In this document: positions 1 through 8,990 of the stretch, piece after piece
How the letters are laid out: every line of letters begins with the position of its first letter
How positions within the stretch are numbered: position 1 is the stretch's first letter
Assembly (NCBI GenBank): GCA_944324385.1
Contig: CALUWD010000016.1
Coordinates: forward strand, 1 to 38,902
Length of the DNA: 38,902 nucleotides
Source: Candidatus Gastranaerophilales bacterium
Lineage (GTDB): Bacteria; Cyanobacteriota; Vampirovibrionia; Gastranaerophilales; Gastranaerophilaceae
Direction: 5' to 3'
Made by a program: the position numbers and the translations under genes
Notes under the pieces: generated by a model
What the model was told of the DNA's origin: nothing
Database searches by the model: none
The model's input: only the letters and a program-made list of their open reading frames with translations

Positions 1-54
1 TAATATTATAAATTTCTAAAGTCGCACAGTTGTTTTTGTGTTAATTTTACTTAT

Positions 55-315
55 ATGGAAAGATTTTTTGCAAAAGTAATTGTAACTTTAAAAAATGAGG
101 TAAAAGACAACCGCGCTTTAGTATTGGATAAAATGCTTAAAAACCTTGAAATAGAGGATAGCGCAAGTTTTTCGACAGGCAGATTTTATACTTTTTTTGT
201 AAGTGCTATTGGCTTGTCTGCAGCAAGGGAAAAAGTTGAATATATTTGCAAAGAAATACTCTCAAATCCTGTTGTTGAAAAGTACGAAATACTTTCAATC
301 GAGGCCCTAAAATGA
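55..315 (+). CDS. purS: FGAM synthase subunit PurS
   Basis: This 86-residue protein matches the small PurS subunit of phosphoribosylformylglycinamidine synthase in length and pattern. It has an N-terminal beta strand (AKVIVTLKNEV), a helix ending in LEIED, and the C-terminal signature LSNPVVEKYEI. In the split enzyme PurS bridges PurL and PurQ and helps pass ammonia from glutamine to FGAR. It is the first gene of a seven-gene purine run and its stop overlaps the purQ start by four bases (ATGA), which suggests translational coupling. No strong Shine-Dalgarno is visible before the ATG. The operon promoter is probably just left of the window or within the first 54 bases, where I cannot identify a convincing one. 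Confidence 0.93.
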   Translation: MERFFAKVIVTLKNEVKDNRALVLDKMLKNLEIEDSASFSTGRFYTFFVSAIGLSAAREKVEYICKEILSNPVVEKYEILSIEALK

Positions 316-938
316 AAGCGGCAGTTGTTGTTTTTTTGGGTACAAATTGCGAAGTTGAAACAAAGCGCGCACTTGAATTTTGCGGATTTGAAGCTGAGTA
401 TGTAGATTTTAATGCAAATAATTTAGATAATTATGACGCAGTTTTTTTAAGCGGTGGTTTTTCTTACGGAGATTATATTCGCTCGGGCAGGCTTGCAAAG
501 TTTACGCCGGTTGTAGAGGCACTTAGAAAATACATTTATAAAAAAAGAGGGGTAACTGTTGGCATTTGCAACGGTTTTCAGGTTTTGTGCGAAGCTCATA
601 TTTTAAAAGGCGCGCTTGTTGAAAATGATTGCTCAAAATTTATATGTAAAAATGTTCCTCTAGAGCTTAAATTTAATGGAATTGTAAAAAATATTTCGCT
701 TCCAATCGCCCATAGGGAGGGAAAATACGTGTGTTTTGAAGATGTTTATGAGTATGAATTTTTAAAATACTTAGATAATCCCAACGGTTCAATACAAAAT
801 ATTGCAGGGTTGTATGACTATAAAAACAGGGTTATGGGCTTAATGCCACACCCTGAAAGAGCTATATTTGCCAGAAATTTTGGTTATGATGGCAAAGAGA
901 TTTTTAAAATTGTAGAGGAAGAAATCAAGCGTGGATGA
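312..938 (+). CDS. purQ: FGAM synthase glutaminase subunit PurQ
   Basis: This is the class I glutamine amidotransferase subunit of FGAM synthase, which releases ammonia from glutamine for PurL. The oxyanion/loop motif GGFSYGDYIRSG is at residues 48-59. The nucleophile is Cys86 in VGICNGFQVL, and the His180/Glu182 pair lies in PHPERA. The length of 208 residues is slightly short of the usual 220-230, but all catalytic residues are present. The gene overlaps purS by 4 bases and purL by 8, so the three subunits of the split enzyme are probably made in concert. Confidence 0.95.
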   Translation: MKAAVVVFLGTNCEVETKRALEFCGFEAEYVDFNANNLDNYDAVFLSGGFSYGDYIRSGRLAKFTPVVEALRKYIYKKRGVTVGICNGFQVLCEAHILKGALVENDCSKFICKNVPLELKFNGIVKNISLPIAHREGKYVCFEDVYEYEFLKYLDNPNGSIQNIAGLYDYKNRVMGLMPHPERAIFARNFGYDGKEIFKIVEEEIKRG

Positions 939-3060
939 TTTTATAAAACGAGAGATTGAAAAACGTTTAAAAAGACAAATGAATGAGCTTGAAAGGCACA
1001 TTTTTAGCGCAATGTGGAGTGAGCATTGCGGCTATTTGCACTCAAAAAATGAGCTTAAAAAGTTTAACAGAATTGGCGCACTTTTTCCCGATGAAAATGC
1101 AGGTGGTGTAAAAATAGGCAATTGGGGCGTATTTTTTAAAACGGAATCGCATAATCATCCTTGTGCTGTTGAGCCTTATCAAGGTGCAGCAACCGGTATT
1201 GGCGGAATTATAAGGGATATACTTGCACTAAACGCTAGACCCATTGCGCTTTTAAACTCTTTAAAATTTTCTTTTTCTCAAAAGCATTTAATTGAGGGCG
1301 TAACTCGTGGGATAAGCGATTATGGGAACTCTTGCGGTATAGCAGATGTTGGCGGAGAAGTTATTTTTGATGATAATTATTGTGACTTGCCTCTTGTAAA
1401 TGTCATGGCGCTTGGGATTGCGCCAATTAATGAGGTAAAATTATCTGCTGCAAAAGAAGATTGCGCAATTGTTCTTTTGGGTTCTCCTACAGGTCTTGAT
1501 GGTGTAGGTGGTGCTGCTTTTGCCTCAAAAGAGTTAAACAGCAATAAGAGCGAAGAAAAAATCCATGTTCAAATAGGTGACCCTTTTGTCAAAAAGAAAT
1601 TAATTGAAGCGACGCTTGAAATACTAAAACTTGACGATGTTGTAGCTTGTCAGGATTGCGGTGCGGCAGGTCTTTTGAGTTCTACAACCGAGATGGCTTA
1701 CAAGGGAAAGTGTTCTCTTGAGCTTGATTTAGACAAGTTGCACTTGGCTGTAAATAATATGAGCGCGGCGCAAATTTTGTTAAGTGAAACACAAGAGAGA
1801 ATGGTTTTTGCTCTTAAAAAAAGTGCTATCGAGAAAGTTTTTAAAATTGCAAAAAAATTTGAGCTTGAAATCTCTGAAATTGGTAAGACTTTTAAAGGTG
1901 GCGACTATATTATTAAAAAAGGCGGCAAAATACTCTCTAAAACCCCACTAGATGTTATTTGCAATCCTTATGTTTATAACCTTTGCCCTAAAAAGCCCAA
2001 ACAAGTGTTTAATAAAGAATACAACAATGAAATGGATATAGTTGAAGCCGTAAATAAAGTTGTTTCAAATCCTGAGTTTGCCTCAAAAAGATGGTTTTTT
2101 GAGCAGTGGGATTACGCGGTTGGCGGCAGAACATTTATCCCGCCTCAAAAAGCTGGTGCTGCAGCATTAAAGCTCTTTGAAAATGACTGTTTTATAGGCG
2201 TTTGTATGGATTCAAAGCCCAGATTTTGTGCGCTTAATCCTTACCTTGGCGCAAAAAGTACGTTCCTTGAGGGTTATAGAAACCTTATTTCATCAGGTTT
2301 TGAACCTTTGGGACTTACAAATTGTTTAAATTTTGCAAATCCGCAAAAAGATGACGTGGGTGCAGATTTTATAGAGGCAGTTGACGGTTTGGCGGATATT
2401 TCAAAAGAGTTTTCAATACCTGTAGTGTCAGGCAATGTCTCTTTTTATAATGAAACGGGCGATTCTAAAATTTATCCCACAGTGACAATTGGCATGGTTG
2501 GCTCTTGCAAGAGCGAAAAGGAACTGATTGAGGCTGTTTTTAGTGGTGGTGAGAGCGTATTTTTATTGGGCGCAAAAATTACTCCAGACAGCTTTGTTGG
2601 CGGCTCATTGTATCAAAAAATTCTGTTTAACTTTTTAGGCGGCAGGGTTGATGTTTCGAATTACGATTTTGAAATTAAACTAAAAAATGCAATTTTTGAA
2701 TTAAGAAAAAAAGAACTACTACAAGGCGCAATTGATGTTTCAAAGGGCGGAGTTTTGGGCGCGCTTTTGTGTGTACTTTTTAACTCTGATATAGGTTTTT
2801 GCGGCAGTCTTTTAGGGGATGGCAAATATACAAATTCGCAAAAACTTAAAATGCTTTTTGGTGAAATTGAGGGCAGGTATATTTTTTCAACTAAAGATTA
2901 TGAGGGAGCAAAGCAGTATTTAGAAAAAAATAAAATTCCTTTTATGCACCTTGGCGAGTGTGTTGGTGATAAAATAAAATTTGACGGCTTTGAATTTGAA
3001 TTAAGCGAGCTGAAAAATAAATATTTTAATTCAATTTCAGATGTGCTTGATAGAGTATAA
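931..3060 (+). CDS. purL: FGAM synthase large subunit PurL (small-type)
   Basis: This is the synthetase subunit that uses ATP, FGAR and PurQ-derived ammonia to make FGAM in de novo purine synthesis. At 709 residues it is the small PurL type that works with separate PurS and PurQ. His32 in SEHCGY and the ESHNHP motif at residues 72-77, followed by the glycine-rich GAATGIGG, are the expected active-site and nucleotide-binding elements. A second repeat of the AIRS-like fold begins near residue 400 and includes DVSKGG. The start is a GTG at 931, supported by GAGGAA at 915-920. It lies inside the end of purQ, giving an 8-base overlap. purF begins two bases after its stop codon. Confidence 0.95.
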   Translation: MDDFIKREIEKRLKRQMNELERHIFSAMWSEHCGYLHSKNELKKFNRIGALFPDENAGGVKIGNWGVFFKTESHNHPCAVEPYQGAATGIGGIIRDILALNARPIALLNSLKFSFSQKHLIEGVTRGISDYGNSCGIADVGGEVIFDDNYCDLPLVNVMALGIAPINEVKLSAAKEDCAIVLLGSPTGLDGVGGAAFASKELNSNKSEEKIHVQIGDPFVKKKLIEATLEILKLDDVVACQDCGAAGLLSSTTEMAYKGKCSLELDLDKLHLAVNNMSAAQILLSETQERMVFALKKSAIEKVFKIAKKFELEISEIGKTFKGGDYIIKKGGKILSKTPLDVICNPYVYNLCPKKPKQVFNKEYNNEMDIVEAVNKVVSNPEFASKRWFFEQWDYAVGGRTFIPPQKAGAAALKLFENDCFIGVCMDSKPRFCALNPYLGAKSTFLEGYRNLISSGFEPLGLTNCLNFANPQKDDVGADFIEAVDGLADISKEFSIPVVSGNVSFYNETGDSKIYPTVTIGMVGSCKSEKELIEAVFSGGESVFLLGAKITPDSFVGGSLYQKILFNFLGGRVDVSNYDFEIKLKNAIFELRKKELLQGAIDVSKGGVLGALLCVLFNSDIGFCGSLLGDGKYTNSQKLKMLFGEIEGRYIFSTKDYEGAKQYLEKNKIPFMHLGECVGDKIKFDGFEFELSELKNKYFNSISDVLDRV

Positions 3061-3062
3061 AT

Positions 3063-4451
3063 ATGTTTAACTTTAGTGAAATAAATGAAGAATGCGGTGT
3101 ATTTGGGGGCTGGTGTCCTCAAAAAAATATAGCGCAATATATAAAATGCGGACTTTTAAAGTTGCAGCACAGGGGGCAAGAGTCGGCTGGAATTTCTTGC
3201 GGTAATGAATTTCAAAAAATTGTAAAAAATAAAGGGCTTGTAAATCTTGCTCTTGAAAATTCTCTTTTAAAAAATATCGAAGGCAATTTTGGCATAGGGC
3301 ATGTCAGATATTCAACCTTTGGTGATGACAGAAAAGAAAATATACAACCTCTTAAAGTAACATATACGGGTGAAGATGTTTCGCTTGTGCACAATGGAAA
3401 CGTTGCTCAGGCAAAAAAAATCAGAGAAAAATTTGAGCGAATAGGAGAGGTTTTTTTAAGTTCTTCTGATTCTGAAGTTATTTTAAAGCGTTTGATTTTT
3501 TCACTAAAGAAAAAACCCTCCCTTTGGACATTTGAAGAAGTTGGAAAATGCCTTAAGGAGAATTTTTCTGATGGAGCATATTGTATTTTATTGTATTTAC
3601 CTAATCGGATTATGGCTTTTAGAGATAATTTCGGTTATCGACCTTTGATGTTTGCAAAGTGCGAAGAAGGGTATTTTGTTGCGTCGGAAGATGTTGCTTT
3701 TTATGGCTTGAACGTGGAAGAATTAACTGAAATAAAGCCAGCATATGGTGTTGAAATTACAAAAGAAGGATATGAAATTAAGCAATTTGCACAGTCGAAA
3801 AATGTTTGCCAGTGTGTTTTTGAGCAAATTTATTTTGCCTCTCCTGCTTCAAATATATTTTCAAAAAATGTTTATGGAACAAGGGTAAAATTGGGAAAAA
3901 TACTTTTTGAAACAGTGGATAAGGATTTTAGTGCTGATGTTGTAATACCTGTAATGGATAGCGGTTTAGGGTGTGCAATAGGATATTCTCAAGCCTCAAA
4001 TATTCCTTTTCATTTGGGGTTAATCAGAAATAGCTGGATGGAGAGGTCTTTTATACAACCCAATCAAGAAAAAAGAACGCTTAATGTGCGTCAAAAATTT
4101 ATTCCAATAAAACAGGTTATTGAAAATAAAAAAGTTGTTTTAATTGATGATTCCCTTGTAAGAGGGACTACATCAAGGGAAATTATAAGCATGTTAAAAT
4201 GTTGCGGTGCAAAAGAAGTTCATATGCGCTCTGTTTCACCAAAGATAATCAATACTTGCTCATGGGGAGTTGATATTCCAACAAGAGAGGAACTTGTTTC
4301 TTACAAGAAAACAGATAAGGAAATTGCCCAACAAATTGGTGCGGACAGTGTAAAATTTTTGCCACTTGAAAAACTCTCGGAAGTTTTTAGAGGAGATGTT
4401 TGGTGTAAAAAATGTTTTAAGGGGGTTGAAGATGAAGTATTCCTACCTTAA
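3063..4451 (+). CDS. purF: Amidophosphoribosyltransferase PurF
   Basis: This enzyme catalyses the committed step of purine synthesis, converting PRPP and glutamine to phosphoribosylamine. The N-terminal Ntn glutaminase nucleophile is Cys11 in EECGVFGG. The ten residues before it would be removed as a propeptide, as in the Bacillus-type enzyme. RGQESAGI and HVRYST belong to the glutaminase domain. The PRPP-binding loop VVLIDDSLVRGTTS lies near residues 358-371. Cysteines in the QCVFE, NTCSWG and WCKKCFKG segments match the places where Bacillus-type PurF holds a [4Fe-4S] cluster, so this is probably an oxygen-labile iron-sulfur form. The last 20 bases overlap the purM start. Confidence 0.95.
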   Translation: MFNFSEINEECGVFGGWCPQKNIAQYIKCGLLKLQHRGQESAGISCGNEFQKIVKNKGLVNLALENSLLKNIEGNFGIGHVRYSTFGDDRKENIQPLKVTYTGEDVSLVHNGNVAQAKKIREKFERIGEVFLSSSDSEVILKRLIFSLKKKPSLWTFEEVGKCLKENFSDGAYCILLYLPNRIMAFRDNFGYRPLMFAKCEEGYFVASEDVAFYGLNVEELTEIKPAYGVEITKEGYEIKQFAQSKNVCQCVFEQIYFASPASNIFSKNVYGTRVKLGKILFETVDKDFSADVVIPVMDSGLGCAIGYSQASNIPFHLGLIRNSWMERSFIQPNQEKRTLNVRQKFIPIKQVIENKKVVLIDDSLVRGTTSREIISMLKCCGAKEVHMRSVSPKIINTCSWGVDIPTREELVSYKKTDKEIAQQIGADSVKFLPLEKLSEVFRGDVWCKKCFKGVEDEVFLP

Positions 4452-5364
4452 TGCAGGAGTTGATATTAAAAAAGCGGACAAGTTGACAAATATTATTAAA
4501 AAAATTGCAACTAAGTCTGGAATAGGTGGGTTTGCCGGTATATGGGAGCATGAAATATTTAGTGATTATTATTTTGCTGCCTGTTGTGATGGCATAGGGA
4601 CAAAAATTATTCCGCTCATAGAAAAAAGAGATGTAAAAACTATTGCAAATGATCTTGTGGCAATGAATTTGAATGATTTGATATGTTGCGGCGCAAAACC
4701 TATGTTTTTTTTAGATTACATTGCTGCAAATAAAATTGACACAGTGCTTTTAAAAGAGTTTATAAACGAATTAAATTGTATATTGGAAAAATACAACTGC
4801 ACATTATTGGGCGGAGAGACCTCTGAGCTGGGTGATTTAATATTAAGGAATAACTTTGATGTAGGCGGGTTTCTTGTTGGCGCACTTAAAAAGCAAAATT
4901 TAATTTGCAGGGATAATGTTAAAAGTTCTGATGTTGTAATTGGCTTGAAGTCAAATGGGATACATTCAAATGGGTTTTCGCTAATAAGAAAATTGCATGA
5001 TGACAAAATGATTGATGATGTTTTTTTTGATAACTTGTTGGCTCCTGTAAAAATTTATTATGACATTGTAATTAAATTAAACGAAAACAAGCTTATAAAT
5101 TCATGTGCAAATATAACAGGGGGTGGGATTATTTCAAATTTAGAGCGCGCAATACCTGATAATTTAAAGCTAAAGCTTGATTTTGAAAAAATCCCAAAAA
5201 GTGATGTTTTTGAAAAAATCACAAAAATAATAGGGCATAAGGAAGCATATAACACCTTTAATATGAATGTTGGCTTTGCCCTTGTGGTTTCTAAATGCAA
5301 TAAAGACATTGTGCTTGATATTGCAAGTGATTACGAGCCTTTTGTTTTTGGTGAGGTGCAATGA
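4432..5364 (+). CDS. purM: AIR synthetase PurM
   Basis: Phosphoribosylformylglycinamidine cyclo-ligase closes the imidazole ring to form AIR. I place the start at the ATG at 4432, which gives MKYSYLNAGVDI and aligns with the family N-terminus (YKDAGVDI in E. coli). A GGGGG stretch at 4421-4425 serves as Shine-Dalgarno. The frame stays open upstream to 4366, but that extension lies wholly inside purF. ATP-binding CDGIGTK (residues 52-58), DLVAMNLNDL (74-83), LGGETSEL and ITGGGI are all present. At 310 residues it is shorter than the usual 340 or so, mainly at the C-terminus. The stop overlaps the purN start by four bases. Confidence 0.94.
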   Translation: MKYSYLNAGVDIKKADKLTNIIKKIATKSGIGGFAGIWEHEIFSDYYFAACCDGIGTKIIPLIEKRDVKTIANDLVAMNLNDLICCGAKPMFFLDYIAANKIDTVLLKEFINELNCILEKYNCTLLGGETSELGDLILRNNFDVGGFLVGALKKQNLICRDNVKSSDVVIGLKSNGIHSNGFSLIRKLHDDKMIDDVFFDNLLAPVKIYYDIVIKLNENKLINSCANITGGGIISNLERAIPDNLKLKLDFEKIPKSDVFEKITKIIGHKEAYNTFNMNVGFALVVSKCNKDIVLDIASDYEPFVFGEVQ

Positions 5365-5879
5365 AAAGCGTTCTTGTTTTTGCCTCTGGAGAAGGTACGA
5401 ATTTTGAAGCAATTGTTGAGTATTTCAAAGGAAAAGAAGTTAAAATTGAGCTTTTGTGTAATGTTGATGGTGCTGGTGTTATAAAAAGGGCTAAAAGACT
5501 GAATATTAATTTTTACATCGTAAGATTTGCTCAAACTTTTGAGTTTCTAAAGAGCAAAAAATATGACTTATATGTTCTTGCTGGCTATATGCGAATTTTG
5601 CCGCAAGGAATACTTGATTTTGGAACATTTATAAATATTCACCCTTCACTTTTGCCAGAGTTTAAGGGGGTTGATGCAATAAAAAGAGCATTTTTATCTG
5701 GCAAAAAAGAAACAGGTGTAAGTGTACATTACGTGAATGAAGAAGTGGATTCAGGGGAAATAATAGCGCAGCAAAAATGCTTAATTGAGCCTGATATGAC
5801 GCTTTGTGATTTGGAGCATAAAATTCATGACATTGAACATAAATTGTACCCAAAGGTTATTGAGGGGCTTTTAAGATGA
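5361..5879 (+). CDS. purN: GAR transformylase PurN
   Basis: This is the 10-formyl-THF-dependent phosphoribosylglycinamide formyltransferase. The catalytic residues are Asn92 and His94 in INIHPSLLP, and Asp130 in VNEEVDSGE, equivalent to Asn106, His108 and Asp144 of the E. coli enzyme. The N-terminal SGEGTNFEAI loop binds the substrate phosphate. The length of 172 residues is slightly short of typical (about 190-210). The gene overlaps purM and purD by four bases each (ATGA at both ends), with GAGGTG just before the start. Confidence 0.95.
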   Translation: MKSVLVFASGEGTNFEAIVEYFKGKEVKIELLCNVDGAGVIKRAKRLNINFYIVRFAQTFEFLKSKKYDLYVLAGYMRILPQGILDFGTFINIHPSLLPEFKGVDAIKRAFLSGKKETGVSVHYVNEEVDSGEIIAQQKCLIEPDMTLCDLEHKIHDIEHKLYPKVIEGLLR

Positions 5880-7108
5880 AAATATTACTTTTTGGTTCAG
5901 GCGCTCGCGAGCATGCTTTATATGACGCCATTTTAAAATCGCCACTTGTAAAAAAAGAAGATATTTATTTTGCGCAGACAGGTGTTTTTGCTAACGGCAA
6001 TATAATTGATTTTGAAGATTATTATAATCTTGCAAAAAAAGCGCACGAATTAGGCATTGAGCTTTTAATTGTGGGGCCCGAGGCTCCACTTGTGGACGGC
6101 ATTTGTGATATATTTTTAAGTTTTGGTATCAAAACAATTGGTGCAAATAAATACTGGGCACAGCTTGAGAGTTCAAAAAGCTTTGCAAAAGAGTTTATGA
6201 GTAAATTTGATATAAAAACTGCAGAATATTTTGTTTTAGATGATTATTTACAAGTTGACAATATACTTTCAAAATTTGAAAAACCTCCTGTTATTAAGGC
6301 TGACGGGCTTGCCCAAGGCAAGGGTGTGTATTTGCCAAAGACTTTTGATGAGGCGCGACAAATTGCAAAAGAATTTTTAGAAGGCAAATTTGGCAAATCT
6401 TCAAAAAAAATTATATTAGAAAAAAGGCTCTATGGGCGTGAGTTATCGGTATTTTCTTTTTGGGATGGCAAAACCTTACTAAGCTTTCCACCGGCATGTG
6501 ATTTTAAAAAGCTTTTAGATGATGACATGGGTGATAACACCGGCGGTATGGGCTCTGCATTTCCTTGTGTTTTGTCGGATTTTGAAGAAAAAGAAGTTGA
6601 TGGGTATTTGCTAAAACTGGAAAAAGCACTAAAAGATAGCAAGGCGAATTTTTGCGGCGTGATTTATTCTGGCCTTATGATGTGCAATGATGGACTTTAT
6701 GTTCTTGAGTATAATATGCGCTTTGGTGACCCTGAAATTCAATCTGTACTTAATAATTTTTCAGGCGATATTTTGGATGTTTTTTTCAAAATGGTTGGCG
6801 GGAAGTTGGATGAGGTTGAATTTAAATTTTCGGACGAGCCTTCTTATTGTGTTGTTTTAGCCTCGGAGGGTTATCCTGTTTCACCGAAAAAAGGATGCGA
6901 GATTTTTAATCTTGATATTGCAGAAAAACTTAGCGTAAGTGTTTTATTTGCAGGAGTTAAAAAGATTAGAGAAAAATATTATACTGACGGCGGAAGGGTA
7001 TTAAGCCTTGTAAAAAGCGGCAAAAATGCCCTTAGAGACATTTACAAGGCCGCTCAAGAAATTAAGTTTGATGGGAAAATTTATAGAAAAGACATTAAAT
7101 TAAGATAA
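5876..7108 (+). CDS. purD: GAR synthetase PurD
   Basis: Phosphoribosylamine-glycine ligase is an ATP-grasp enzyme. The N-terminal LLFGSGAREHAL is the family start. The ATP-grasp core shows IKADGLAQGKGV, the ligand loop DNTGGMG, and the metal-binding NMRFGDPE near residue 280. Its length of 410 residues is normal. It is the last gene of the purine run and is followed directly by a hairpin terminator. The cluster lacks purC, purE/K, purB and purH, which must be elsewhere if the pathway is complete. Confidence 0.95.
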   Translation: MKILLFGSGAREHALYDAILKSPLVKKEDIYFAQTGVFANGNIIDFEDYYNLAKKAHELGIELLIVGPEAPLVDGICDIFLSFGIKTIGANKYWAQLESSKSFAKEFMSKFDIKTAEYFVLDDYLQVDNILSKFEKPPVIKADGLAQGKGVYLPKTFDEARQIAKEFLEGKFGKSSKKIILEKRLYGRELSVFSFWDGKTLLSFPPACDFKKLLDDDMGDNTGGMGSAFPCVLSDFEEKEVDGYLLKLEKALKDSKANFCGVIYSGLMMCNDGLYVLEYNMRFGDPEIQSVLNNFSGDILDVFFKMVGGKLDEVEFKFSDEPSYCVVLASEGYPVSPKKGCEIFNLDIAEKLSVSVLFAGVKKIREKYYTDGGRVLSLVKSGKNALRDIYKAAQEIKFDGKIYRKDIKLR

Positions 7109-7109
7109 A

Positions 7110-7134
7110 AAAACCGCCTTTTAAAGGCGGTTTT
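7110..7134. terminator. Bidirectional terminator between purD and rpsR
   Basis: An almost perfect inverted repeat, AAAACCGCCTTT then AAAGGCGGTTTT, has A and T tracts on its outer sides. It can end transcription of the purine operon on the + strand and of rpsF-ssb-rpsR on the - strand. The CCGCCTT/AAGGCGG core recurs in the hairpin at 34478, and a variant of it in the hairpin at 23850. Confidence 0.85.
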
Positions 7135-7138
7135 AATT

Positions 7139-7375
7139 TTAGTTTTCAAATACGTAACCAATAAGAGCTGCTTCTCTTGAGCGTTTAACTGCTTTTGCAA
7201 GCATTCTTTGGTGGTATGCGCAATTACCAGTTATTCTTCTTGGAAGAATTTTACCGGCTTCTGATAAAAATCTTTTTAATTTTGAAGTGTCTTTGTAGTC
7301 AAGTGCTTCTACTTTATCGGCGCAGAAGCTGCAATTTTTTCTTTTTTTGCTGTCTTTTACTGTTTCTTTTGCCAT
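7139..7375 (-). CDS. rpsR: Ribosomal protein bS18
   Basis: This 78-residue basic protein carries the bS18 signature [30 protein letters not shown] in its C-terminal half (given here only as the recognisable family pattern at residues 43-71). A CSFC pair near residue 15 plus a later Cys suggest a cysteine-containing form that could hold zinc. The start has AAGGAAA just upstream. It is the third gene of rpsF-ssb-rpsR, a conserved bacterial order in which SSB lies between two small-subunit proteins. Confidence 0.96.
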   Translation of the reverse strand: MAKETVKDSKKRKNCSFCADKVEALDYKDTSKLKRFLSEAGKILPRRITGNCAYHQRMLAKAVKRSREAALIGYVFEN

Positions 7376-7401
7376 TTTTATTTCCTTTTCCTTATTTTTT
7401 C

Positions 7402-7803
7402 TTAGAATGGTATCTCATCTTCGTCAATTAGATTTTCAGAAATTTCTTCTGTTGCAAATTGAACAAGATTTTCTTTTTGCGCTGTTGAAGTTTGTGCTCC
7501 ACTAGTTGAGCCTGACATTTTTTCAACTGTTGATGCATTGATTTCAAAAATCTTTTTGTCTTTTCCACTGGTTGTTTTAAAGGTATTTGTTTGTAATCTA
7601 CCTTCAACAATTACGCTGTCGCCCATTTTAACTGTTTGTTCGACAGTATCTGCAAGATTTCCCATTGTAAAAACCCTTACAAGACTTTCATCTTGAGGAT
7701 TTACATCGATTGTAAAGCTGGTTATCGCTAAATCGTTTTGTGTAAATCTTTTTTCGGGATTTTTTACAACTTTACCTGTGACAAAGATTTTTGCTAAAGT
7801 CAT
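7402..7803 (-). CDS. ssb: Single-stranded DNA-binding protein
   Basis: This is a 133-residue SSB with an N-terminal OB fold ([15 protein letters not shown] ... ITSFTIDVN) and the acidic C-terminal tip DEDEIPF, which recruits replication and repair partners. The linker of about 25 residues is short. The gene starts two bases after rpsF and lies 26 bases before rpsR. It is probably co-transcribed with both and made at steady housekeeping levels. Confidence 0.95.
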   Translation of the reverse strand: MTLAKIFVTGKVVKNPEKRFTQNDLAITSFTIDVNPQDESLVRVFTMGNLADTVEQTVKMGDSVIVEGRLQTNTFKTTSGKDKKIFEINASTVEKMSGSTSGAQTSTAQKENLVQFATEEISENLIDEDEIPF

Positions 7804-7805
7804 TT

Positions 7806-8102
7806 TTACGCCTTTACTGCTGATTGTTCCATAAACATTGTTCTGATAATATTTTCGTTTAATTTAAGTTGTCTTTTAAATTCAGCAACTTTGTCTGGTT
7901 CAAGATTTATTTTTAATACAGCGATAAAGCCATCTCTAAAACCTTTTACATCATAAGCAAGTTTTTTTCTGCCCATTTTGTCTGTATCTACTACATTTCC
8001 ACCTAATGAGCTTACTGATTCTTCGATTTTGGCAATAACTTTATCTGCTTCATCATTATCTAAATTTGGTTTTATTGTTGCAAGCAGTTCGTATTTTTTC
8101 AT
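7806..8102 (-). CDS. rpsF: Ribosomal protein bS6
   Basis: This 98-residue protein begins MKKYELLATIKP and has GRKKLAYDVKGFRDG in the middle, both typical of bS6, which pairs with bS18 on the 30S platform. It is the first gene of the rpsF-ssb-rpsR operon. AAGGAG lies seven bases upstream of the ATG. The promoter should be in the gap to dapF (8103-8189), but I see no hexamer pair I would defend. Confidence 0.95.
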   Translation of the reverse strand: MKKYELLATIKPNLDNDEADKVIAKIEESVSSLGGNVVDTDKMGRKKLAYDVKGFRDGFIAVLKINLEPDKVAEFKRQLKLNENIIRTMFMEQSAVKA

Positions 8103-8189
8103 GGTTTCTCCTTATTGTACTTACTTTGTTACAAAATGCTAGCACAAACATATTTTTGAAACAACAAAAAACTTAACATATCTAAATAT

Positions 8190-8990
8190 TTATTGTTGAC
8201 AATAAAATTCGCCTTCAAAAACTTTTGTTGCAGCACCTGTCATATAAACGTTTTCGCCATTGTATTCTATTGTTAGCTCGCCCCCTGGGAGCTCTACTTT
8301 TACGGTATTATCTAACAAACCTTTTAAAATTCCCGCTACTGTTGCAGCACATGCGCCTGTGCCGCACGCAAGAGTTATTCCACAACCTCTTTCGTAGACA
8401 TCAAGACGTATTTTTGAGGGGTTTTCAATTTTTACAAATTCGACATTGGTTTTCTCGGGAAAAAGCTTATGTGATTCTATTTTTGGACCAATTTCGCGCG
8501 CAAGTTTTCGACTGTCATCTTGTGTAAAAATTATGCAGTGCGGATTGCCCATGCTGACTGCACTTGCTCTAAAGCCTTCAATTTCAAACTCTTGAGGTGT
8601 GTCGGTGTTTACTGGTATTTTTTGAGCTTCTAAAATTGGTTTGCCCATGTTTACTTGTACTCTACCGTCAGGTAAAATCTTTGGAATAATAGTTCCTGCA
8701 AGAGTTTTTACTGAAAATTCATCTTTGTTTACAAAATTATTTTCTCTGGCAAATTTTGCAAAGCACCTTATCCCGTTTCCGCACATTTGCGCAATTGAGC
8801 CATCAGAATTATAAAAATCCCAGCCAATGTCAGTATCTTCAGTTTTTACTGGAGAGAAAAGCCCGTCAGCCCCAATTCCAAAATTTCTGTCACACATTAT
8901 TTTGGCAAGTTTTGGTGTTGCTTTTTCTTCTTTTAAAATTATGAAATCATTGCCAAGCCCTTGCCATTTTTCAAATTTAATAGTTTTCAT
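8190..8990 (-). CDS. dapF: Diaminopimelate epimerase
   Basis: This PLP-independent racemase converts LL- to meso-diaminopimelate for lysine and peptidoglycan synthesis. The two catalytic cysteines are Cys70 in MCGNGIRC and Cys209 in LACGTGACA. The N-terminal FEKWQGLGNDFI and DFYNSDGS motifs are also typical. At 266 residues it is of normal length. It has a clear AAGGAGC ribosome-binding site and overlaps the end of waaA by 14 bases, so it is probably the last gene of the DUF4127-waaA-dapF operon. Confidence 0.95.
   Translation of the reverse strand: MKTIKFEKWQGLGNDFIILKEEKATPKLAKIMCDRNFGIGADGLFSPVKTEDTDIGWDFYNSDGSIAQMCGNGIRCFAKFARENNFVNKDEFSVKTLAGTIIPKILPDGRVQVNMGKPILEAQKIPVNTDTPQEFEIEGFRASAVSMGNPHCIIFTQDDSRKLAREIGPKIESHKLFPEKTNVEFVKIENPSKIRLDVYERGCGITLACGTGACAATVAGILKGLLDNTVKVELPGGELTIEYNGENVYMTGAATKVFEGEFYCQQ

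Noticed and set aside
1..54. Promoter of the purine operon in the first 54 bases
   Set aside because: The stretch is AT-rich with several TATA-like words, but no -35/-10 pair at proper spacing ends before the start codon.
4366..4431. Longer N-terminus for PurM
   Set aside because: It lies wholly in purF, has no family similarity, and the ATG at 4432 has a ribosome-binding site and the proper family start.
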